22,684 bases of DNA from JAICIG01 sp035532215 (GTDB lineage Bacteria > Planctomycetota > Planctomycetia > Pirellulales > JAICIG01): the NCBI GenBank assembly GCA_035532215.1, contig DATKRK010000075.1, forward strand, positions 1 to 22,684, written 5' to 3'. The notes below the pieces were generated by a model. That model was not told the DNA's origin. It saw only the letters and a program-made list of their open reading frames with translations, and searched no databases. The stretch's first letter is position 1, and every line of letters begins with the position of its first letter. Of the stretch, positions 8,350-15,740 are shown piece after piece. A program made the position numbers and the translations under genes.

Positions 8350-8677
8350 ACCTTCTGTTCGATCAGAATTTGTCGCGACGATTGGTCGCGTTATTGGCGG
8401 CGGAATATCCTGGATCCGAGCACGTCAGCGGCGCCGGCCTGCTCGGCGCCGACGACATAGCCGTCTGGCGGTACGCCGCCGGCAAGGGTCTGGTGGTCGT
8501 CTCGAAGGATTCCGATTTCCGGCGCATGGCGGTCGTGCATGTCCGCCGCCGAAAGCGATCTGGCTCCGGGTCGGCAATAGCCCGACAGCCGACATCGTCG
8601 ATCTGCTTCGCGATCGGTCGGCCGACGTGACAGCGTTTATTACCGACCCGGCGCTTGCCCTGCTGGTGTTGCCATGA
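8346..8677 (+). pseudogene. DUF5615 PIN-like toxin, frameshifted
   Basis: The reading starts as a typical DUF5615 protein: MNLLFDQNLS with Asp6 and Asn8, ADDIAVW at 35-41, and VSKDSDFRRM around 52-61 carrying the conserved acidic residues of the PIN-like nuclease fold. After residue 65 (VVH, at 8540) the frame leaves the family, but the other frame continues with PPPKAIWLRVGNSPTADIVDLL and the family ending down to a TGA at 8675-8677. Adding one G after CAT at 8540 (CATGTCC to CATGGTCC) restores a full-length protein of about 110 residues. So the gene has lost one base, by mutation or by sequencing error. If the loss is real, the product would end in a short basic tail lacking the C-terminal third. 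Confidence 0.85.
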
Positions 8678-8683
8678 TCTGCA

Positions 8684-9460
8684 AAGGATCTTTCAAGCCC
8701 TTCGGCGCATCGGCGTCATCCGCGGAAATCATGTGATCTGAATGAACAGCATCCGCCCTTTTTTGTCGAGCTTCTCCAACACCGACAGCAAGGCATCGTA
8801 ATCGTTGATGACGTCTTTTTTGTTCGCGCTCTCAATTGCCGGCGCAATCGAACGGAGCTCTTTGAGCATTTTCCGTACCTCCTCGGGTGCGTGCATGCTG
8901 TGCATCGGCAGCCACGCGTCAAAAGCCGTCTTGGTCCTTTGCTGCGACGTCCTTCGCGCCAGCCTATAACGGTATGGACGGCGGCCGAACGCCGATAATG
9001 CGACATCAGGATGTATCTTATCGTCAGGAACTTTAAGAAGCTTCCACGCAATCTCAAGCAAGTCGAAATAAATCTGATGCTCGGCGCGAAAGCCGACGCC
9101 CGCGCGATTCTCCATGCAACAAAAGCCCCATACAGCCTGTGACCAAACCTCCTTGCCCGCCTCGGACAAGTCGCCGTACCAGTCGCGCCGCGCGACCCGC
9201 CGCTTCACTAGGCCGTGAAGTTGTTCCGGTTCCGTGGGCCAGTCTTGAACGGGATCACCTTTTTCAAAGTCACCGTCATAGCCATACAACAGCTCCTCCG
9301 ATACGCGCTTGGCGAGAAGTAGGAGTTGTTTGTCGGTGGGATCGTTGACAAAGCTTTGGAACTTGTCCCAGTCGAGCGAGTAGATCGCGTAACCAGCCAC
9401 GAGCGTCCTTCCAAATTAAATCTTTCGACGAGAGAGAGTAGGCTAAGCCGGTTGCCGGGG
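8684..9460. repeat. Tandem duplication, left copy
   Basis: This segment and 9503-10317 are homologous along their whole length, including non-coding flanks. Left flanks share AAGGAT, TTTCAA, CATCGGCG and ATCCGCGG, then CTGAATGAACAGCAT. Right flanks share CAAATT, TCGA.GAG and TAGxCTAAG before the coding start. Each copy carries one minus-strand gene of the same unknown family. Divergence is substantial, so the duplication is not recent. Confidence 0.75.
8729..9400 (-). CDS. Unknown family protein, paralogue A of a tandem pair
   Basis: A 223-residue soluble protein starting at a GTG (9400), with GGAAGG about 6 bases upstream. It begins MAGYAIYSLDWDKFQSFV, contains the blocks DWYGDLS, HPDVALSAFGRRPYRY and MHSMHAPEEVRKMLKEL, and ends INDYDALLSVLEKLDKKGRMLFIQIT. 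The same blocks occur in the same order in the neighbour starting at 10252. I do not recognise the family. The overall layout, a short Y-xx-Y-x-(D/G)WDKF start and a late helix before a beta-rich end, is faintly like DUF1877/DUF7691 proteins, some of which are suspected immunity-type proteins, but this is weak. Compared with paralogue B it lacks the acidic run and has a shorter linker. Confidence 0.8.
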   Translation of the reverse strand: MAGYAIYSLDWDKFQSFVNDPTDKQLLLLAKRVSEELLYGYDGDFEKGDPVQDWPTEPEQLHGLVKRRVARRDWYGDLSEAGKEVWSQAVWGFCCMENRAGVGFRAEHQIYFDLLEIAWKLLKVPDDKIHPDVALSAFGRRPYRYRLARRTSQQRTKTAFDAWLPMHSMHAPEEVRKMLKELRSIAPAIESANKKDVINDYDALLSVLEKLDKKGRMLFIQIT

Positions 9461-9461
9461 C

Positions 9462-9512
9462 CCTGGCGGTACGCCGCCGGGAAGGGCCTGGCGGTCGTTT
9501 TGAAGGATTGCT
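9462..9512 (+). pseudogene. Remnant of a second DUF5615 toxin gene
   Basis: The plus strand reads PWRYAAGKGLAVVLKD, matching the VWRYAAGKGLVVVSKD part of the DUF5615 gene (8465-8513). Only about 50 bases survive. It sits at the left edge of the second copy of the tandem duplication, as expected if the duplicated unit once included a toxin gene. Confidence 0.75.
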
Positions 9513-10317
9513 TTTCAATCGCTTTTGCACATCGGCGCGATCCGCGGAGATCAGGTATCGACCTGAATGAACAGCATGCGCCCTTCTTCGGCGAGCCGCT
9601 CCAGCACCGGAACCAAGGCATCGTAGTCGTTGATCGCCTGTTTATTCTTTGCGCCCTCGACAGCGGGGGCGATCGATTCCAGCTCGGCTAGCATTTTCCG
9701 CACCTCGTCGGGCGTGTGCATGCTGTGCATCGGTTGCCAGGCGTCGTAATCGTCTTCATCCTCCTCCGAGCCATCCGTTGCGGCGGGCGTATAGCGGTAC
9801 GGACGGCGGCCGAACGCCGATAACGCGACGTCGGGATGGATTTCTTCCCCCGGAATTTTGAGCATTTTCCAGGCAAGCTCAAGCAAATCCCAATAAATGC
9901 CGTCATGATCGACGCGAAAGCCGACGCCGCCGGGGCCCTCTTCTTCGCAAAAGTAGCAGACCGCGCAGCTCCAGGCATCCTTCCCCCCGTCGGATAGATC
10001 GCCATACCAGTCGGGCCGCGCCAAGCGCTCCTTCACGAACTTCCGCAACGCATCCGGCTCAGTGGGCCACTCGCGCACCGGATCAGCTCCTTCTTCGTCA
10101 TCGTCACCATAGTCATCGTCGTCGTCATCCTCACCGCCCGCGAGTTGCTCCGACACGCGCTTGGCGAACGCCGTGAGTTGCTTCTTCGTGGGGTTGCTGA
10201 CGAAGTTCTGGAACTTGTCCCAGCCGAGCGAATAGATTCTGTAACCAGCCATGAGCGGTCCTCCCAAATTGACGTTTTCGAGGAGCGAGAATAGACTAAG
10301 TGGGTTTGCCGAGGCCA
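9503..10317. repeat. Tandem duplication, right copy
   Basis: This is the second copy of the unit described at 8684-9460. It contains paralogue B and matches the left copy from the downstream flank through the upstream untranslated region (CCAAATTGACG and TAGACTAAG near 10264-10305). The leftmost bases overlap the DUF5615 remnant. Confidence 0.75.
9551..10252 (-). CDS. Unknown family protein, paralogue B with acidic insert
   Basis: A 233-residue paralogue of the 8729-9400 protein. The ATG at 10252 follows GGGAGG with about 7 bases spacing; a longer frame from 10351 exists, but the ribosome-binding site supports the shorter start. Conserved blocks are DWYGDLSDGGKDAW, HPDVALSAFGRRPYRY and MHSMHTPDEVRKMLAELE. 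It differs by an acidic run of about 15 residues (Asp/Glu-rich, residues about 41-56), encoded by a GAC/GAT-rich microsatellite-like tract at about 10085-10135, and a second acidic patch near residue 160. The gene is divergent from the ankyrin gene, with 113 bases between the two starts. Function unknown; the acidic surface may bind a basic partner (inference). Confidence 0.8.
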   Translation of the reverse strand: MAGYRIYSLGWDKFQNFVSNPTKKQLTAFAKRVSEQLAGGEDDDDDDYGDDDEEGADPVREWPTEPDALRKFVKERLARPDWYGDLSDGGKDAWSCAVCYFCEEEGPGGVGFRVDHDGIYWDLLELAWKMLKIPGEEIHPDVALSAFGRRPYRYTPAATDGSEEDEDDYDAWQPMHSMHTPDEVRKMLAELESIAPAVEGAKNKQAINDYDALVPVLERLAEEGRMLFIQVDT

Positions 10318-10365
10318 GTTTATCAAATGCGGCCGGAGGTAAAAGCACCACGAGCGAGATGTATC

Positions 10366-12354
10366 ATGGCTGCACGCAAGAAAGCAACCGCGGGCAAAAA
10401 CAAGGCCGCCGCCGCCCTGGCCAGGGCCGTCGACCGGTGCGATCCCGACGGCATCCGCCAGGCCGTCGCCGAGGGTGCGTCGCTGACGTACGTGCCCGAA
10501 ACCTCGATGTCGCCGTTGATGGCGGCGCTCTCAAAAGTTGAGGACGCAGAGTGGAAAGAGTGCGCCGAACTGCTGATCGAGCTGGGTTGCCCTGTCGATG
10601 GAGTGAACAACGATCCGCCGATCGTCCATTGTGTTGACGAAGACTTCGACGAACCGGACGCGCTGGAGATGGTGGAACTGCTGCTGGCGCACGGCGCAGA
10701 TGTCAACGCCGCCGATAGCTACGGAAACACGGCCCTTTTCCGTTGCGTTGTCGACAACCGAGTCGAACTTGTCCGGTTCCTATTGGCGCACGGCGCCGAT
10801 CCGAACATCAAGCACGAAAGGCTCGGCATGTCGTCCGTCGCCTGGGTGTGCAAAAGATACGAAGATAAGGATAAGACGGAGCTGCGCCAACGCGCCCAAT
10901 ATGCCGACCTTTTGGGCTTGCTGACGGGCGAAGCGGTGGAGAAGCCGAAAGCGGCGACGTTAAGCCCCGCGCTGGCGGCGGAAAACGAACGGTTCCGCAG
11001 GTGCGTTACCGCCCGCCGCCTGCTTCCGCTGCTGGACGCGAACCTCAGCATTCGCCGCAAAAAGTCGGCGCCGTTCGAGAAGCGGCGTTGGTATCGCGAT
11101 TGGCGGCAGCAACTTCTCGACACGGGCTTCGAGTTCGCGCAGCATTTTGACCTCGGACTTTCCGACAAGAGCGCCTTTACCAACTCCCACCTGGGCTTCG
11201 ACGCACTGCTTTCGGGGGATGCAAAGGGCCGCTGTGAGATCATTGCCTACCATCGCGATTATACGACGACGACCGTCGCGAGCTTCGCGGACGCGGTTGG
11301 CGGGGAGTTCGCCCCGCCATCGCGCGACATGAAGGAGTTCAAGGGAGCGTCGCCCGCGGAGTTAGTCGATCACTTGAAGGAGCTAGTGCGCGGAAAAGAG
11401 ATGATGCGCGTCGATGCCTCATCATTCGCGTCGCGTTACACGGAGGCATTGAACCGTGTCGCGCACGAAACCGGCGAGCGGGCGCTCGAAGTGCTCAAGA
11501 CGCCAACCATTTTCATCGATGGGATGCCCGCCCGGTTCGAGCGCCTCGGGTGTTATTTCGACTTCGTGGGCGCGGGCTGGAAAGACCCTGGCTTCTCGAG
11601 CCAAAACTGGGTGCGAGACTGGCGGGACGAATTTGCCAAAGCGAACACCGATCCGCCGGACAGCACCGACTACGCTCTCGACGCCGCGATGAAACTGGTG
11701 GCGATGAGTCATTTCCAGTTCGCCTCGGCGCCGGAAGCTAGCGAGTTCTTAGCGGCCGCGAGCGACGCGGCGCTGGCTCACTTTCAGGCGATCGCTGAAG
11801 CGGGCAAGGACTGCGTTGAAGCCGCGCCGTGGTTTCAGTTCCGGGCGCTGCTGCGAGGATTGCTCCTGTGCGCCCTTGCCGGCCGCTGGGAAACCTTCAA
11901 GCAGGTTTGCAACCTCGTTCAGCCGAAGCTGGCTTCGGCGAAAACGGCCGGTGAGGAAGACCTCGAATTCGCTGCGGTATTGCTGCTGCTCGTGTCGAGC
12001 TATCGCGATCGCGCGCTGAAGAATGCAGCCACCCTGGAGCAGGAAGTGGCGAAGCGTCTGGCCAAGCCGCCGCGTTTGCTTCTCGACCTATGGCGGGCGA
12101 TCGCCGCCGGCCAATCGGCCGAAGTCGAGCGATCGCTTCAATCTTCGCTCGCGCACTTTATGGAACTACGCGGCGACAAAATTGTGCCTGCCCAGCGGCT
12201 GCCGCACAAGAAATGGAACGACCTTTTTTCTTTTATTGCTCTTCCAGAAAGTTTGTTTTACCTGGCCGCGCGGCATCGCGGCTTACATTTGTCGCCTCTG
12301 CCTACGCGGTTCGCCGACATGCTCGTCACCCCCGAAACGACTCGGGTAACGTGA
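10366..12354 (+). CDS. Ankyrin-repeat protein with Imm49-like C-terminus
   Basis: A 662-residue soluble protein. The N-terminus is Lys/Ala-rich (MAARKKATAG), followed by ankyrin repeats at about 20-180. The clearest are EMVELLLAHGADVNAADSYGN and ELVRFLLAHGADPN. A middle region (about 200-440) with paired WYRDWR and WVRDWRDEF segments is unknown. The last 180 residues are helical and end LPESLFYLAARHRGL followed by VTPETTRV. That ending resembles the Imm49 immunity family as I remember it; no profile was run. Earlier in-frame starts exist at 10300 and 10327. I prefer 10366 because the coding character begins there, though the ribosome-binding site is weak. It is divergent from paralogue B and convergent with the Uma2 gene. 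With the neighbouring unknown paralogues it could form an orphan immunity cluster (inference). Confidence 0.8.
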   Translation: MAARKKATAGKNKAAAALARAVDRCDPDGIRQAVAEGASLTYVPETSMSPLMAALSKVEDAEWKECAELLIELGCPVDGVNNDPPIVHCVDEDFDEPDALEMVELLLAHGADVNAADSYGNTALFRCVVDNRVELVRFLLAHGADPNIKHERLGMSSVAWVCKRYEDKDKTELRQRAQYADLLGLLTGEAVEKPKAATLSPALAAENERFRRCVTARRLLPLLDANLSIRRKKSAPFEKRRWYRDWRQQLLDTGFEFAQHFDLGLSDKSAFTNSHLGFDALLSGDAKGRCEIIAYHRDYTTTTVASFADAVGGEFAPPSRDMKEFKGASPAELVDHLKELVRGKEMMRVDASSFASRYTEALNRVAHETGERALEVLKTPTIFIDGMPARFERLGCYFDFVGAGWKDPGFSSQNWVRDWRDEFAKANTDPPDSTDYALDAAMKLVAMSHFQFASAPEASEFLAAASDAALAHFQAIAEAGKDCVEAAPWFQFRALLRGLLLCALAGRWETFKQVCNLVQPKLASAKTAGEEDLEFAAVLLLLVSSYRDRALKNAATLEQEVAKRLAKPPRLLLDLWRAIAAGQSAEVERSLQSSLAHFMELRGDKIVPAQRLPHKKWNDLFSFIALPESLFYLAARHRGLHLSPLPTRFADMLVTPETTRVT

Positions 12355-12441
12355 ATAATGGGATACGATTGCATGGCGCGATTACTGAGCTAAGACGATG
12401 ACCCGCCGAGACGATTTTGAGGAACGATCGACTCTACCAGG

Positions 12442-12999
12442 TTATGCAAACAGTTGCTGCACCGCGATCCGCAAGCCGGACAAAGGGGCCGGAAAGGTCA
12501 ATTCGTCGCCGCCCTTCAAGATGCGGCTTGGCTCGTCGCTTGCGGCGTCGAAGACGGTGGCCAGTTCTTTCTTGGCATCAACCACGTAGATGGCCAGCAC
12601 CCCCGCGTTCAGAAACTCGCTCACGCGCTCGAGAATCCTTGGCCATCGGTCGCCGGGCGAACGCACTTCAAAAACGACTTCCGGCGCCACCTGGGCATAG
12701 CCCTCAAGGCTCGCTCCTTTGGGAATGCGCGAATAGCTGAAGAAGGAAATATCAGGACCGCGCACCGTATCCGGATTGCGCTCGGTGATCATGCCCGCGT
12801 CGTTGCCTAAAACACGTCCCAGCTCATGGTCATCGACATAGTTTGCCAGGAGCTTCGCTACCCGGACACAGAGCCAACCGTGGCGAAAGGCTGGAATATC
12901 CAGATCGACAATTCTTCCTCGCACCAACTCGGTGGGTGCGCCGTTGTCAGGAAGCTGAGCGTATTCCTCGGCGGTAAGCAAGCGTTCAATTGTGGCCAT
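12442..12999 (-). CDS. Uma2 family protein (PD-(D/E)XK nuclease superfamily)
   Basis: A 185-residue Uma2-family protein starting at the ATG at 12999 (MATIERLLTAEEYAQLPDNG). Family marks are TELVRGRIVDLD, the nuclease-core Asp in RGPDISFFS, and EVVFEVRSPGD with its Glu. Uma2 proteins are widespread in Planctomycetes and Cyanobacteria. They adopt a restriction-endonuclease fold, but their biological role is unknown. The reading frame is open upstream through a scar of nuoG- and nuoF-like sequence to 13242, so a 266-residue fusion could be made, but the family resemblance starts at 12999. There is no strong ribosome-binding site at 12999. It is convergent with the ankyrin gene, with 87 bases between them. 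Confidence 0.88.
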   Translation of the reverse strand: MATIERLLTAEEYAQLPDNGAPTELVRGRIVDLDIPAFRHGWLCVRVAKLLANYVDDHELGRVLGNDAGMITERNPDTVRGPDISFFSYSRIPKGASLEGYAQVAPEVVFEVRSPGDRWPRILERVSEFLNAGVLAIYVVDAKKELATVFDAASDEPSRILKGGDELTFPAPLSGLRIAVQQLFA

Positions 13000-13119
13000 A
13001 AAGATCGAAGTCGATTGGTCGCACTTGTGGCCCCATCCGCATTTTACTTCCTGAGCAGTACCTTCAATAGCCGGCCACCGCCGTCCCGTCGCTGATAAAA
13101 ACGCGGCGCTCGTTGAATA

Positions 13120-13236
13120 TCCATGATGATTTGCCTCCGGCCACCAGGGGGCGGCTCGTTCGGCCGCCTGGATGCCGTCGAGGCGCTCCATGTCGCCGAT
13201 CTCAACCACGTTGCCGTCGATGTGGCCTTTAGCCAT
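13120..13236 (-). pseudogene. Scar: nuoG 5' end joined to a nuoF-like 3' end
   Basis: The minus strand from 13236 reads MAKGHIDGNVVEIGDMERLD then GIQAAER, matching the first 27 residues of NuoG (6327 downward) at 21 of 27 positions and about 79% of bases. It is followed at once by AAPWWPEANHHG (13155-13120), matching the NuoF C-terminus IAPWWPEAQHG (ends 13612). The order nuoG-start then nuoF-end is what a tandem duplication of the nuoF-nuoG junction would leave. The scar's ATG lies 2 bases after the stop of the unknown gene at 13239, much as nuoG would have followed it. Confidence 0.8.
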
Positions 13237-13238
13237 AG

Positions 13239-13619
13239 TCACGGCGCTCGGAGGTTCTCAAAGGCTTGCACCCAATCCTCCGGTGAGATGCCGAATTCGT
13301 GCTGCGCCTGCTGTTTTGCTTCCGTCAAACTGCTGTGCCACGTGTCTGCAATGCACACTCCCTCTGAGCTAAAATGATACAAATAAAACGCGTCGCCTTC
13401 CTCCGCTATTTCCAACCATTCAGGGTTCGGGATCTCGGTTACCGCAACGGGCTTTCCGTCAACGATTGTCCCGATGGCGTGCCTTGCGCGCCCGGTGGAG
13501 TTGCCTACAAATGCCTTTAGCCGAACTGCCATAATGTCACCGTAGAATTTGCCATGCATTGGCACCTCGCATAACTTGCGGAGTTTTGGGGTCTGCTCCC
13601 CCATCATCGCGCTAACCAT
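13239..13619 (-). CDS. Small protein of unknown function overlapping the nuoF stop
   Basis: A 126-residue protein from an ATG at 13619 that overlaps the nuoF stop by 8 bases. An alternative ATG at 13559 follows GAGG and would give 106 residues. Readable blocks are VDGKPVAVTEIPNPEWLEIA, FYLYHFSSEGVCIADTWHSS and AKQQAQHEFGISPEDW. It looks like a compact beta-strand protein with a C-terminal helix. I do not recognise a named family. The tight overlap suggests translation coupled to nuoF. The scar of a second nuoG start just 2 bases behind it suggests that it entered the operon between nuoF and nuoG before the local duplication. Confidence 0.75.
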   Translation of the reverse strand: MVSAMMGEQTPKLRKLCEVPMHGKFYGDIMAVRLKAFVGNSTGRARHAIGTIVDGKPVAVTEIPNPEWLEIAEEGDAFYLYHFSSEGVCIADTWHSSLTEAKQQAQHEFGISPEDWVQAFENLRAP

Positions 13620-15018
13620 GTTGCGCCTCCGGCCACCAAGGCGCGATTTCGACGACGTCGCTGTGTTCGCTGCGCCGCGGGTCGAGCGACAGCACCGCGT
13701 CGGTCTGGTTGTAGCCACTGGGGTTCGTGCGGCGGATGTAGTCTTCGAACTCCTGCCGAAACTTGCGAATCGCGTTCTTGATGGGCCACGCCGCGCCGTC
13801 GGCCAGGCCGCAGATCGTGGTGCCGGGAATAATGCCGATCGTATCGCCAATCTCCAGCAGCAGGTCGAGATCGCGAAGCCGTCCCTTGCCGGCCTTGATG
13901 CGTTCGAGCATTTCCAGGCTCCAGCGAGTTCCTTCGCGGCAAGGCGTGCATTGCCCGCAACTCTCGTGCGAGAAAAAGCGGCAGGTGTTGTGCAGAAAAT
14001 CGACCATGCTGACCGTTTCATCCATGACGGTTACGGCCGCGGTGCCCAGGCCCAGGCAGCCGACCTTGGCCAGGGCGTTGAAATCGAGCGGCGTGTCGAA
14101 CTCCGGCTCGGTGAGCAGTCCCATGCTGATGCCGCCGGGAACGGCGGCCTTGGCACGACGCCCCTTCCAGACGCCGCCGCCAAAGCGGTCGATCAGCTCG
14201 CGGCACGTCAGGCCGAGCGGGGCTTCGTAGCAGCCGGGCTTGTTTACATGGCCGCTGAGGCAATAGAGCTTGGGACCATAACTGCCCGGATCGCGCGGGT
14301 TCTTGGGATCGGACGGCACGCCGATCGACTTGAACCATTCGGCCCCACGGGCGGCGATGTGCGTGACGCAAGCCACCGTCTCGATGTTGTTGACGACGGT
14401 CGGCTTGCGAAACACGCCTTCGACCGCGGGAAAGGGCGGCTTGATCCGCGGCCAGGCCCGTTTGCCTTCCAGGCTTTCGATCAGTCCGGTTTCTTCGCCG
14501 CAGATGTAGGCCGCGGCCCCGCGATGCAGATAAATATCGAGCGAGAACTCGGTGCCTTGGATGTTCTTGCCCAGGTAGCCGGCGGCGTAGCACTCGTCGA
14601 TCGCCTGCTGCAATCGCCGCAGGCTGAGCGGGTACTCATAGCGGATATAGATGTAGGCCGTGGTGGCCCGCGTGGCAAAGCAGCTCAGGATCGTCCCTTC
14701 CAGCACTTGGTGCGGGTCGAGTTCCATCAGGATGCGGTTATTGAAGGTGGCGGGCTCGCTTTCGTCGGCGTTGATGCACATGTAGATCGGGCCGGGGTGG
14801 TCCTTGGGCAGGAAGGTCCACTTCAGCCCGGTGGGAAATCCCGCGCCGCCGCGGCCGCGCAGGTTGCTCGACTTGACCAACTCGACGAACTTGGGCGGGT
14901 CCATCTCCCGCAGCACTTTTTTGAGCGCCGAATATCCGCCGCCTTGTTCATACACGCGCAGCGTGTGGCTGTCGGGCTTGTTGATGTTGGCCAGCAGTAC
15001 GGGTTCGAAGTCAGGCAA
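13612..15018 (-). CDS. nuoF: NADH-quinone oxidoreductase subunit F, with TTG start
   Basis: This is the NADH- and FMN-binding subunit of complex I, 468 residues. The FMN/NADH loop RGRGGAGFPTGLKW lies at 54-67, and a second glycine-rich loop GEETGLIESLEG at 174-185. The 4Fe-4S cluster ligands are Cys354, Cys357 and Cys360 in SCGQCTPC, with Cys403 in TTICGLADGAA. The start is a TTG at 15018, preceded by GGGAG at 7 bases spacing; no in-frame ATG fits the family start. Its C-terminus (APWWPEAQHG) recurs in the scar at 13120-13155. Upstream the stop of a Uma2 gene lies 17 bases away, and nuoE, the normal neighbour, is beyond that. Confidence 0.95.
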   Translation of the reverse strand: MPDFEPVLLANINKPDSHTLRVYEQGGGYSALKKVLREMDPPKFVELVKSSNLRGRGGAGFPTGLKWTFLPKDHPGPIYMCINADESEPATFNNRILMELDPHQVLEGTILSCFATRATTAYIYIRYEYPLSLRRLQQAIDECYAAGYLGKNIQGTEFSLDIYLHRGAAAYICGEETGLIESLEGKRAWPRIKPPFPAVEGVFRKPTVVNNIETVACVTHIAARGAEWFKSIGVPSDPKNPRDPGSYGPKLYCLSGHVNKPGCYEAPLGLTCRELIDRFGGGVWKGRRAKAAVPGGISMGLLTEPEFDTPLDFNALAKVGCLGLGTAAVTVMDETVSMVDFLHNTCRFFSHESCGQCTPCREGTRWSLEMLERIKAGKGRLRDLDLLLEIGDTIGIIPGTTICGLADGAAWPIKNAIRKFRQEFEDYIRRTNPSGYNQTDAVLSLDPRRSEHSDVVEIAPWWPEAQHG

Positions 15019-15035
15019 GGCGGTGCTCCCGCTGG

Positions 15036-15740
15036 TTAAGTTGCGGCATCTTTCGTCTTCAGGAACTCTTCCCGGACCCAGGCCCGAAACTGGCGCAGCC
15101 AGGCGGTTTCGTCTTCCGCCAAATCAAAGTCGAGAAAGGGTCCGAGATCTTTCACGCGCAGCATCGGCAGGTTCAGACTGAATTCTCGCTCGACGTATTT
15201 TCCATCCTCGCCGAGCGAATAGGCGGTCAATCCGGTTTTGCGCCACCGCCAGATCTCCGGGACGCCGAGGGCGGAATAAATGCGCAACCGCGACACCACG
15301 CTCCGACTGACTTCGGTCTCGATGGCCAGATCGGGCGGTGGATTGATTGCCAAATCGAACTGCCGCAGCCGGCGAACACGGTGATGGTTCAGGATGTAAT
15401 AGCACTCGTCCGCTTCCAGTCCCTTATCGAGTTCGCGGCGCTTCCAGGTCGTCGATCTGAGGCTGCGCCGAGGAATACCCATTTCTTCGGTGAACGCTTC
15501 AATCAACTGGGCAATCAGCTTCGTCACTCTTTCGTGATCGGGCGAGGGGCTCATCAACTCAAGCCTCCCTCGGTCGTAGGCCATGTGGATATACCAGTTG
15601 TCCTCGCTCTCGCGCAACTGCTCATACAGATCCCAGGAAATGCCCGAAAGCAGGATACGGCGTTCGCCTCGCAGCACCACTTTTTCAACCGTCGCCACGG
15701 CAAACACTTCGCTCGGGATGTTCATCGTCTCATTTATCAC
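15036..15740 (-). CDS. Uma2 family protein inserted between nuoE and nuoF
   Basis: A 234-residue Uma2 protein. Marks are LYEQLRESEDNWYIHMAYDRGRLELMSPSPDHE in its N-terminal half and LAIETEVSRSVVSRLRIYSALGVPEIWRW around the nuclease core. The GTG start at 15740 shares one base with the nuoE stop codon; an ATG at 15725 is an alternative. The stop is 17 bases before the nuoF start. So the gene fits tightly into the operon and keeps the flanking genes intact. It is only distantly related to the other Uma2 gene at 12442, so the two were probably acquired separately. The molecular role of Uma2 proteins is unknown. Confidence 0.9.
   Translation of the reverse strand: MINETMNIPSEVFAVATVEKVVLRGERRILLSGISWDLYEQLRESEDNWYIHMAYDRGRLELMSPSPDHERVTKLIAQLIEAFTEEMGIPRRSLRSTTWKRRELDKGLEADECYYILNHHRVRRLRQFDLAINPPPDLAIETEVSRSVVSRLRIYSALGVPEIWRWRKTGLTAYSLGEDGKYVEREFSLNLPMLRVKDLGPFLDFDLAEDETAWLRQFRAWVREEFLKTKDAAT

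Noticed and set aside
13549..15039. 496-codon plus-strand open frame
   Set aside because: It is entirely antisense to nuoF and part of the unknown gene next to it, with no family resemblance.
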